Translations under genes and position numbers: made by a program
Notes under the pieces: model-generated
Databases searched by the model: none
What the model was told of the DNA's origin: nothing
Seen by the model: only the letters and a program-made list of their open reading frames with translations
Shown: positions 24,072 to 33,190 of the stretch, piece after piece
Layout of the letters: each line of letters opens with the position of its first letter
Position numbering within the stretch: position 1 is the stretch's first letter
Source: Bostrychus sinensis
Lineage: Eukaryota; Chordata; Actinopteri; Gobiiformes; Eleotridae
NCBI GenBank assembly: GCA_020698575.1
Contig: CM036256.1
Span: forward strand, 372,001-436,000
Direction of reading: 5' to 3'
DNA: 64,000 bases

Positions 24072-25864
24072 ACTCTCTCACGCAGCCACAGCTGGGCTCT
24101 GGGTGGTCTCACTGTTGAGTTTACAGACACTGCTCTGATTACTCTGGACTTTCTACTAAAGGCAGGGCCCAGAAGAGACTGATTCTCACAGAAGTGAAGT
24201 GATGTGTCAAAGACTGTCCATCAGGCTCTAGGAGCCAACCAGATGTGTGACTCTTAATAATCCAGAAGTGACTTTAGTGTGGAGGGAGCACAGGTGACAC
24301 TCAGAGGAAAAGCCTGCAGCAGAATCAGACAGAGTCCATTTAGCTGAAGACCTAACATCAACCATCAATCCCACAGCTGACACCGAGTACGCTCAGCAGT
24401 GCCTCCATCTTTTCTGCAGACTAAGGACAGCAGGCCTCTCCACATCTCATCTCACCATCTTTTACAGAGGAACCATTAAAGACTTCTGTCATTCTGCCTT
24501 ACTTCCTGGTTCAGAGGCAGCAGTGGACAGGAGAGGAAGCGGCTGAACAGGAACGGTAAAAACAGCAGCGCAGCTGTACAACCAACGCTGTGAGCTCTGA
24601 GCTGCCACAATAATCAAGGCCTTGTCAGCGTCCCACCACACATTCTCCCTGTGTCTGTCATCATGCTGTCAGGAGGGAGCTATGGAGCATCAGCTGTAGG
24701 ACCACACTGATCCTGAGCAGCTTCTCTCCATACGCTGATGTAGCACTGCTGTGGCACTAATAACAAAGCTAGCAGCTAGAAGCTAGTTACTCTGCTGGAT
24801 GTTACCAAGACTAGATGTAAATATGAGCTAGGTCAGAAGACTAGGAACCGACTGCTGGAGCTGAGGGTCAGTAATTAATAATGACAGACACAGGTTGAAC
24901 TAGATCTATCTAACTTTTTATCACAAAAACCTTTTGCATCAGAACCTCAGCTGTAACATTATGTCACCTGCCTCATATTGTGGATGGACGATGCACTTTA
25001 CACAAAGCAGATTACGACTGAGATCTGTGTTTTATAAAAAGAGCCCAAAGAAATCAGCACCTGCTGCATTAAACAACTGGAGTGAGAAATTTAAAGCCTG
25101 TTTCCAGAAACAGCATCAAATACTTCATTTCTACACACAGGGTTTCTGCATGGCTCAACAATTTTAGACCTTTTTTAGACTTTTTTAAGACCATTGTTGA
25201 AGAAAATTAGGACCTAGTCCATAAACCTGCAGTGCACAAAAAGCTGAGTCATAAACGTGGCTGTGTTGTTTAATTGTGACGACTGACGACAGTGAGAGCC
25301 ACGGAGCATTTTGTTTTTGATAAAAAATCTCAGCTCTCATATCAGCGACGATAACACGCCTTTGAGAATTTATATGGGCATTTTAGAAAACGCTATGAAC
25401 GTAGTTAGTTACATTAAATGTATGTGACATATTTAAGACCTGTTTAAACAGATTTAAGACCTAGTTCTCCAAATCTCTGCAAATTTAAGACTTTTTAAGG
25501 CCTTAATTTCAGATTTTTAAATCTAAGACTTTTGTAGACAGTATACTGTAGAGCTAAACACAAAAGTAGAAGAAATAGTTGAACCCATGTTAGAATCTGA
25601 TCTTAACCTGCTGAGACTTCACTGAGTCCCTTTAATAACAACAAATAAAGATCCTCTAACTTGTACTTGGGCAATGTTCTTCGTACAGCTGCCACCAGAT
25701 TCAGATTTTTAAAGTGTGTGTACTGGTCTTTATCTGTGTGTAGTGCTGCAGGTACAGACAGCTGTTTCCTGTCAGGTGGGGCATGAGCAGCTTGTGTTTC
25801 TGTCATAAAGACACACTGTGAGGCCTCTGTACCATCTCCTGCTCAGTGGCCTCTCACTGCAGAC
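24072..25864. other. intergenic of D2, no gene
   Basis: Fragments near 24360-24700 (ATCTTTTCTGCAGACTAAGG, CACATTCTCCCTGTGTCTGT) look like a decayed LINE 3' region. From 25170 to 25530 there are scattered TTTAAGAC-type motifs. Nothing is intact. Confidence 0.4.
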
Positions 25865-26314
25865 ATGAAGCACTGGCTGAGAAACCTCCTGCTTCTGACT
25901 CTCTGGATAGGTAACTCTTTAAACCTACTGACTGTTCTCCTCCAACCAATCATCTTTATTGATCCATGTCTTCCTCTGCATGTTGTGTTCTTCCCCAGAG
26001 TGTAAAGGAGAAGACACAGTGACCCAGGCAGAAGGAGATGTCACTGCCACTCAAGGACTCACAGCCAACATAAACTGTACTTTTGAAACTAGTGATACAT
26101 TCCCATATCTGTACTGGTACAGACAAGATGGACATGATGCTCCAAAATACATGCTGAGGAAAAGCAGATCTGGACAGACGTGGAGTGAGACATTTAATTC
26201 TCCAGAGTTTGATGACAACAGATTTGAAGTTGACGCTGAGCAGAACTCTTTTCCTCTGAAGATCCAGGATGTTGATGTGAGAGACTCTGCTGTGTACTAC
26301 TGTGCTCTGCAGCC
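25865..26314 (+). CDS. T-cell receptor V gene, family A, split leader
   Basis: Exon 1 is 25865-25910 (MKHWLRNLLLLTLWI), intron 88 bp (GTAACT...TTCCCCAG), exon 2 25999-26314. The splice rebuilds a Glu codon, giving WIECKGEDTVTQ. NCTF carries the first Cys, YLYWYRQ the Trp, and YYCALQ the second Cys. CDR1 is ETSDTFPY; the CDR2 region is RKSRSGQTWSETFN. FR3 is RFEVDAEQN. It has the same V-exon framework as the single-exon genes but an unrelated leader. No B gene follows. Confidence 0.92.
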
Positions 26315-26399
26315 CACAGTGACAGGAAACACCAAAACTCTGAACAAAAACCTCTGGAGCAAAGACAACACAATACTGCACTAGCTCCACTAGAGGGAG
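26315..26399 (+). promoter_or_regulatory. RSS and CTCF-like core after V at 25865
   Basis: Heptamer 26315-26321, 22-bp spacer, nonamer 26344-26352; CCACTAGAGGGAG at 26387-26399. Confidence 0.85.
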
Positions 26400-26639
26400 C
26401 TCTGTTTGCAGATTTCTCTGATCTTTGAAAACTAAGTTGAATTCTCCCAGAAGTGCAGTCCCAGGACTTAAACTAAACATGTTTCAAATGTCCTCCTCTG
26501 GACTGTAACTGATATAAGCGACCACTTACCTGTTGTTTTTTTACTGTTTATGAAAGCAACTACAGAATTAAAGTGGCAGTAAACAAAAGTGAGTACAGAC
26601 GATCACGGACTGAAGAAACATTACAGGCTTTAAACCACA

Positions 26640-27990
26640 GGACTGTAATGTTGTGTATAATGAAAGTAACTCTGACACTGATTATGATATATTCCTAAAT
26701 ATGTTTGGGTCACTTTATGACAAAAACTGTGCTATCAAAAATATTAATAGAAATCTGAAAAACTCCAGGACTGCAAAACACCTGCAAGAAAAAGAATGCA
26801 CTCTACAGAGAATTTATTAAACCAAAGCCCATAAAGGCTGAAGATAGATATAAAAAATATAAAAGTAAGCAAATTAATATTATAAGAATATGTAAAAGAG
26901 TATTATAGAAACTTAATACATGAAAACAAAAACAATATAAAAGGAATTTGGAACATATTAAACAATGTAATAAGAAATGGAGTAAAATAGAAAAGTTATC
27001 CTGAATATTTAATTGAAGACAACAATGAGATTTATGATAAACAGAAGCTGGTAAATGGTTTAATGAGTTCTTCGTGGGTGCAGGTTCCAATCTGGCAGCA
27101 AACATCCCAGGTCCTGGTTTTAATTATAAAAGACAGGATGCATTAATAAACAGAAATATTAACTCCATTTTTTATCTACTGTGGCAGAAAAAAGGAAGTG
27201 CTGAATATTGTAATGAAGAGTAAAAGTAAAAAATCCAAAGATTGTAATGAAATTGATATGAATTTGGTAAAGAACGTTATTAACAGTATCATAAAAGCTC
27301 TGACAAACCTTTTTCATTTGTCATTCCAAACTGGAACAGTTCCAGATTCAGTGAAAATAACAAAAGTTGTACCACTGTACAAAAGTGGAAACACACATCT
27401 CTTTACAAATTATAGACGGGTTTCTTTACTTCCTCAGTTTTCAAAAATATTAGAAACGCTCTTCAGTGACAGATTGGAAAAATGTACAGATAAACAAAAC
27501 TCACTCACAGAAAACCAGTCTGGATTTAGATCTAATAGATCTACAGCCTTGGCAATAACTGAGGCAATCAAAGACATCACTGAGTCTACAGATGATAAAA
27601 AACTGGCACTGGTTTATTTATAGATCTCAAAAAGGCTTTTGATCCTAGCAACCATGTAATATTAACAAACTGGAGAGGAATGGAGCCAGGGCTGCTACTT
27701 AAATGGATAAAAGCTTCTTAAATAACAGAAAACAACACGTGACTATGGGTGAGTGTGATTCTGATAACTGTCTGAACATTACATGTGGTGTCCTGCAGGG
27801 GTCAGTATTGGGCCCAAAATTATTTATCTTGTATTTAAATGATGTGTGCAAAGTGTCCAAAATCTAAAAATTGGTCATTTTTGCTGATGACAGAAATGTT
27901 TTTAGTTCTGATGAGAATGTTAAAAAACTACAGAAATGTACAAATTAAAACAATGGTTTGATGAAAACAAAGGATCACTTAAAGGGTCCA
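26640..27990 (+). mobile_element. degenerate LINE between V genes
   Basis: Broken frames show FNEFFVGAGSNLA near 27060. A 141-residue frame at 27198-27623 carries KVVPLYKSGNTHLFTNYRR, LLPQFSKILE and GFRSNRSTALAI. TCGVLQGSVLGPK lies near 27785 and a FADD-like VIFADDRN near 27880. It is the same family as 17230-19420. Stops and frameshifts leave it inactive. Confidence 0.7.
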
Positions 27991-28012
27991 ATTATGCAAA
28001 ATCAACTTTTCT

Positions 28013-28252
28013 ACAGAGACTTGGTGTGATCCAGAGACAGAGCAGGACTACAGAGACTTGGTCTGATCCAGAGACAGAGCAGGACTACAGAGACTTGGTC
28101 TGATCCAGAGACAGAGCAGGACTACAGAGACTTGGTCTGATCCAGAGACAGAGCAGGACTACAGAGACTTGGTCTGATCCAGAGACAGAGCAGGACTACA
28201 GAGACTTGGTCTGATCCAGAGACAGAGCAGGACTACAGAGACTTGGTGTGGT
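28013..28252. repeat. 37-bp tandem repeat
   Basis: About six copies of a unit containing AGAGACTTGGTCTGATCCAG and AGACAGAGCAGGACTAC. From 28253 to 28640 nothing else is recognised, apart from the V-proximal flank. Confidence 0.9.
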
Positions 28253-28701
28253 CCTGTCCTGCTGCAGAGTCCTCAGGTTTTTATGTTGGTGGTGGAAATC
28301 TGTCACAAAATGGGTTTTATTTAAATTGAACAAACAAGATAAAAATATGAGCTCCTGTGGTTTGTAAAGAAATGTGCACATCTCATACATCAGTCATTAT
28401 CTATTAACACTGAGGAGTTTCATTTCTACAGCCGTGTCTCACCTCAGTGAGGATGAGGTGAAAGTGATGGATTATATCGACTGAAATGTGGAAATCCAAT
28501 CTTTAGAAAAAACAGTTTACATCTGACTTTGGCCACTGACAAAATATTGTTGTGAGAAACACAATTTCTTATTTCTGTCTCATCACTGTTGAAGCAAAAG
28601 AACTGGCAACCATCAAAGCACATCAATAACACAGAGGTGGGAGGAGCCAGACTGTAACCGAGGAACAGAGACAGACACTTGAGAGTATTTGAGTTTTTAA
28701 G

Positions 28702-29075
28702 ATGGAGTCTGCCCTGTGTACACTGCTCTCAGCTCTGGTTGTGCTCCTGTGTTCTTCCCCAGAGTGTAAAGGAGAAGACACAGTGACCCAGGCAGAAGGA
28801 GATGTCACTGCCACTCAAGGACTCACAGCCAACATAAACTGTACTTTTCAGACCAGCGACACAAGTTACACTCTGTTCTGGTACAAACAAGGACATGATG
28901 CTCCAAAATACATACTGAAGAAAACAAAAACAGGATCACGGTGGCTTAAGACAGATAAATCCACTGAGTTTGACAAAGACAGATTTGAAGTTGACGCTGA
29001 GCAGAACTCTTTTCCTCTGAAGATCCAGGATGTTGATGTGAGAGACTCTGCTGTGTACTACTGTGCTCTGCAGCC
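28702..29075 (+). CDS. T-cell receptor V gene, family A, single exon
   Basis: MESALCTLL single-exon leader. CDR1 region QTSDTSYT, FR2 LFWYKQ, CDR2 region LKKTKTGSRWLKTDKS, FR3 RFEVDAEQN, ending YYCALQ. Its second half (from WLKTDKSTEFDKDRF) equals that of the gene at 22957 while CDR1 and FR2 differ, a mosaic pattern. The 5' flank GGGAGGAGCCAGACTGTAAC is shared with most single-exon genes. It is the A member of an A-B pair. Confidence 0.93.
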
Positions 29076-29160
29076 CACAGTGACAGGAAACACCAAAACT
29101 CTGAACAAAAACCTCTGGAGCAAAGACAACACAATACTGCACTAGCTCCACTAGAGGGAG
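29076..29160 (+). promoter_or_regulatory. RSS and CTCF-like core after V at 28702
   Basis: Heptamer 29076-29082, 22-bp spacer, nonamer 29105-29113; CCACTAGAGGGAG at 29148-29160. Confidence 0.85.
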
Positions 29161-29246
29161 CTCTCACTGTGAAGCTTCAGACTAAACACAGACGCAGCAA
29201 ACCCAACTGTCAGTGTCAGAAACTCAGCAGACTTCAGAAACTTCAC

Positions 29247-29740
29247 ATGAGGATCACTCAGCTGTGTTTTGGACACATGTTTCCTTTAATGGCAGCACTG
29301 CTCCTGCTTTTGTTGAGTGGTAAGTCTTATTTAAACCTATGTTCACACTTTATTCCATCCACTGAACACTTACTGAAGCACAGAGCAAGAAGCAGCAGGA
29401 AATATGTTTCTAACTTCTACATTCATTTGTTTTCATGTAGGAGTCAGATGTGAAGAACTCACTCCACTAAAGACTGAGGTCTGGACTTCAGAAGGATCCT
29501 CTGTCTCTCTGGGATACTCTTATGGGAAAAAAGTTTCTGACAGTGATGAGTTTTATTGGTATCGACAAGATCCAGGAAAACCTCCAACATTTATTTATTC
29601 TCATTGGGCATCAGGGTCAAAAATAAAAGAGAAATGCAGGGACTTTCTGTCCAAATTAGTGAAGACAAAAAGCGTCTCCATCTGCTCCTGTCGTCTGCTG
29701 CAGTGAGAGACTCTGCTGTGTACTACTGTGCTGTGAGGCC
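29247..29740 (+). pseudogene. T-cell receptor V gene, family B, frameshifted
   Basis: Exons 29247-29319 and 29441-29740 with the family B leader and intron. Exon 2 is 300 bp against 301 in the duplicate at 50331: one A is missing near 29630 (AAAAGAGAAATGC against AAAAGAAGAAATGC). The frame is lost in the CDR2/FR3 region, so SVQISEDKK and YYCAV are out of frame with the leader. CDR1 (GKKVSDSDE) is intact, and Tyr again occupies the first Cys position. The RSS is intact, so rearrangement is possible, but the product would be non-productive. Confidence 0.9.
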
Positions 29741-29812
29741 CACAGTGACAGGAAACACCAAAACTCTGAACAAAAACCTCTGCACAGTACTCCACACATC
29801 CACTAGAGGGAG
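29741..29812 (+). promoter_or_regulatory. RSS and CTCF-like core after pseudogene at 29247
   Basis: Heptamer 29741-29747, 22-bp spacer, nonamer 29770-29778; CCACTAGAGGGAG at 29800-29812. Confidence 0.85.
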
Positions 29813-29936
29813 TCAGAGCCTGCTTTGGTCTCACTGTAAACTGAGCAGATGATGAAGAGGAAGGGCCAATGAGGTGAAGCCCAGATCCATCAGAGTCTCA
29901 GTGTAGTTCCTCTCTCTGGTCCCTCTCACTGCAGAC

Positions 29937-29982
29937 ATGAAGCACTGGCTGAGAAACCTCCTGCTTCTGACTCTCTGGATAG
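29937..29982 (+). pseudogene. orphan V leader exon cut off by a LINE
   Basis: This exon is identical to the MKHWLRNLL leader exon at 25865, with its GTAACT donor and about 34 bp of intron. At CTCCTCCA the intron stops matching and LINE sequence begins; no V-exon follows. The same break occurs at 51022, so insertion preceded duplication D3. Confidence 0.85.
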
Positions 29983-30016
29983 GTAACTCTTTAAACCTAC
30001 TGACTGTTCTCCTCCA

Positions 30017-30347
30017 TAGCTTTGGTCAGCTCGGAGGAGGAAGAGCTTTTAAAATTTGCCACCTAAACACTCGTAGTCTTGTCCCTAAATTGGATGAATT
30101 CTAAATGATACTTGTGCAAACAAAGGCACACATCATGGCAGTTTCTGATCCTGACTTACTCCTGCTGTCCCTGACTCTTTTCATTCAACTGCAAATTCTT
30201 CTCTCCATCATAAAGACTGTGATGATAAAACTGGTGGTGGGGTTGCTGTCTATGTTTGTCAAAAATATGCACATACTATAATAAAAATCAAAGCAGACAC
30301 TGAGTTCCCATCACTGTAACATATTTAAACTATAACACAAAGACCTG
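30017..30347 (+). mobile_element. 5' piece of a LINE inserted in a V leader intron
   Basis: The translation KICHLNTRSLVPKLDEF is the start of a LINE endonuclease domain. Only about 330 bp remain before unrelated sequence. The longer version is at 51102-52660. Confidence 0.65.
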
Positions 30348-31065
30348 ACTTCTCTGCCACAGCAGAGGCAGTTTCTGATGGACAGCTGCTGTTGTGGCCT
30401 CTGACAAACCTGGTTCTGAACCAGGCCTCTCTCTGTGTGGATGGGATTTAGGAGAGATGTTTCTGATGTTCTGTTGTCTTTTGTGTCTGTTGTTGTGATT
30501 GTAGGTTTTCTCTTTGTGTTCTGCAGAACAGGAACCTGCTGTAAAATAGTTTTTAACTGAGTCAGGCCCAATTCATTGTAACATAACTGTTGCTTTCAGT
30601 TCTTTCCTGTTAATAAATGAAATGAAATAATCTGTTAACTGTTTACTAATGCTTAACTAATAATTAATGCTGAATAGTGTGAGTTATTCTAAAGTGTTAC
30701 AGATTTTATTGTATTTTATTTTTAATTCTACATCTTTTCATTCCTTGGTTGAGGTAAATGTCTGAAACTAAAAAGAATTTCCCTCAGGGATAAAATAAAG
30801 GAGTGCTGATTGTGATTCTGATAAATAAACTTCTCCTGCCTCTCTTTTACAACATAGGACACTAAATCCACTCACAATAATGTGCTGAGAAGATACAGCC
30901 ACCTTTTTCTAAAACTCAAGAGAAAAACTACAGACAAAGTGAAGAAATGAACCATGATCCTAAAGATGAGCTAAAGCACTTTTTAACCCTTTAAACCCCA
31001 GTTTATTTATATGGATTTAAAAATATATATTACAAAAAAACAAAAAAACAAAACACAGAAACTTA
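30348..31065. other. intergenic, nothing recognised
   Basis: No gene is seen. Short AT-rich motifs near 30600-30790, including GATAAAATAAAGG, may be a decayed retroelement 3' end. Confidence 0.35.
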
Positions 31066-31404
31066 ATTATTTTCCAAATAATAAACAGAAGGATGGGGCT
31101 TTGGCAGTGATTAGAGCCTTGGATGAGTCAAAGATGAGCAGCAGAATGTATTGACTACATTCATATTTTTATTTAGTGGCAAATTCTTTCTTTCAAAATC
31201 TTAGAAGCAAAAATGGCCTCATTGACCTTTTTTTTTTTTTTTTTTAAATCGCTTTGTCATTGCAGAATAAAACCATGCCTTCTGGAATGTCAGTGTTTCA
31301 TTTTGATGAAAGGCAGTGACATTTGACATTTTTACTGTTTTTCATCAGATTCAACCATTTTCCCATTGTAGGCAGATGCATGAAATTCTTGTATTGTTGC
31401 CTTA

Positions 31405-31488
31405 TTATTACTATTATTATTATTATTATTATTGTTATTATTATTATTATTATTATTGTTATTATTATTATTACTATTATTATCATTA

Positions 31489-31542
<54 letters not shown>
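31405..31542. repeat. TTA microsatellite
   Basis: About 138 bp of TTA units with occasional TTG, CTA and TCA variants. It produces spurious poly-Ile and poly-Tyr frames. Confidence 0.95.
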
Positions 31543-31543
<1 letters not shown>

Positions 31544-31789
31544 AGAGCCCTGTGATTGCCCTATAATGGGAAAAAAGTTTAATCTGAAAAACTGTAAAAT
31601 GTCAATTTTCACTATTTTTCTTCAAAATGAAATGCTGACATCACAGATTGGGTGATGTTTTGCTTGTGATGGCAGCGAGGTTAAAATATTTGTTTTTAAT
31701 ACATGTCCAGTCTCCTGATAATCACATGGCCCCATTAGCTTCTATAGGAATATCATTTTGGGTATTAAGATTTTGAAAGAAAGTATTTG

Positions 31790-32125
31790 CTATCTCTAAG
31801 GGAGATAGGGTGAGGAGCTCGGTTACCCGGGAGGAGCTCGGAGTAGAGCCGCTGCTCCTCCACATGGAGAGGAGCAGCTGAGGCTTGGGCCTCTGTCCCA
31901 GAGCCTCCTGGTCCCTCCCTGGGGAGGTGTTCATGTCCCACCAGGAGGAGGCCCCGGGGGAGACCTAGGACACTCTGGAGGGACTGTGTCTCTGGGCCTG
32001 GGAACGCCTTGGGGTCCCCCTGGTAGAGCTGGAGGAAGTGTCTGTGGAGAGGGAAGTCATCTTTGCTTAGACTGCTGCCTCCGCGACCCGGCCCCGGATA
32101 AAGCGGAGGAAGATGGATGGAAGAA
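31790..32125 (+). mobile_element. 3' end of an RTE/Rex3-like LINE
   Basis: The sequence includes GAGCTCGGTTACCCGGGAGG, GAGCCGCTGCTCCTCCACAT and a final CCGGATAAAGCGGAGGAAGA followed by TGGATGG. This is the very common teleost RTE-type 3' tail, recognised from memory. It encodes no complete protein. Confidence 0.65.
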
Positions 32126-32750
32126 AGAATTTGTCACTAAATAAAAAATATGAATGTAGTCAATACATTCTGCTGCTCATCTTTGACTCATCCAAGGCTC
32201 TAATCACTGCCAAAGCCCCATCTTCTGTTTATTATTTGGAAAATAATAACTTTTATTTATTTTTTTATTTTTTATATTGACGTATGATGATGATTTTACA
32301 GTAGTCTTTGAGCATGTACATTTTTCTACACAAAGGTCACGAACGGTGCAAAACTTGAAGGGAGCACAGGCGGTTGGTATTTTATTTTGGTAATTGTTTT
32401 GTTTCCTGTTATTCACTGTTCCCTCTGTTCACACTTTAAATTTAGAACTGTAGTTTGAATATGGTTTGGTTTACAGCTAAAAAAAACAAAAACAAAAAAC
32501 AAAAAACAAAGCAAACAAACTTGTGTCCGTGTCAAAATACTGGCATTCACTCTATGAGTTCAAGCTTCAAATACAACTCTACATCTGAAATAGACCAGTG
32601 ACAAAATATTGTTTTTCATTTCTGTCTCATCACTGCTCATGCAAAAGAACTGGCAACCATCACAGCACAAGAAACAGAGAGAGATGTGGGAGGAGCCAGA
32701 CTGTAACTGAGGAACAGAGACAGACACTTGAGAGTATTTGAGTTTTTAAG

Positions 32751-33118
32751 ATGGAGTCTGCCCTGTGTACACTGCTCTCAGCTCTGGTTGTGCTCCTGTG
32801 TTCTTCCCCAGAGTGTAAAGGAGAAGACACAGTGACCCAGGCAGAAGGAGATGTCACTGCCACTCAAGGACTCACAGCCAACATAAACTGTACTTTTGAG
32901 AGAAAGGAAACTTTAACCTACTATTTGTTCTGGTACAAACAGGAGGATGGTGGTGTTCCAAAGTATGTTTTACAGCGAAATACATATGGATCTGAAAGCA
33001 ATTCACCAGAGTTCAGTAAAGCCAGGTTTGATGCTGAGCTGAAGGGGAACTCTTTTCCTCTGAAGATCATGTCTGCTGCAGTGAGAGACTCTGCTGTGTA
33101 CTACTGTGCTCTGCAGCC
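32751..33118 (+). CDS. T-cell receptor V gene, A/B chimera, single exon (duplicate)
   Basis: This is the duplicate of the gene at 19674, identical in leader, CDR1 and CDR2. The germline CDR3 start is CALQ instead of CAVE, through two G-to-C differences four bases apart in codons just before the heptamer. It has the same family A body joined to a family B-type 3' end (KIMSAAVRD), RSS and flank. Confidence 0.93.
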
Positions 33119-33190
33119 CACAGTGACAGGAAACACCAAAACTCTGAACAAAAACCTCTGCACAGTACTCCACACATCCACTAGAGGGAG
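33119..33190 (+). promoter_or_regulatory. RSS and CTCF-like core after V at 32751
   Basis: Heptamer 33119-33125, 22-bp spacer, nonamer 33148-33156; CCACTAGAGGGAG at 33178-33190. Confidence 0.85.

Larger units (their letters stand above)
23370..26060. repeat. segmental duplication D2, copy 1
   Basis: About 2.7 kb matches 47206-49896 at a constant offset of 23,836, with few differences. It contains the B gene at 23505, 1.8 kb of intergenic DNA and the split leader of the A gene at 25865. Confidence 0.9.
29076..30347. repeat. segmental duplication D3, copy 1
   Basis: Matches 50160-51432. The offset is 21,084 before about 29630 and 21,085 after it, which pins a single-base deletion in the B gene of this copy. 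The match ends at 30347, where this copy lacks the rest of the LINE present in the other. Confidence 0.9.
31066..32247. mobile_element. 1.18-kb element with about 130-bp terminal inverted repeats
   Basis: The left arm from ATTATTTTCCAAATAATAAA (31066-31190) is mirrored at 32115-32247. A second, inner inverted repeat brackets the TTA microsatellite (around 31320-31385 and 31555-31620, with GACATTTTTAC and its complement). No transposase is present. A 3' end of an RTE-type LINE is nested at 31790-32125. Confidence 0.7.

Noticed and set aside
23662..24138. Open frames that start in the B intron or run past the RSS
   Set aside because: The true start is the upstream leader exon, and V coding ends at the heptamer; the remaining codons come from the RSS and flank.
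31316..31655. Poly-Ile/poly-Tyr frames on both strands
   Set aside because: TTA microsatellite translation only.
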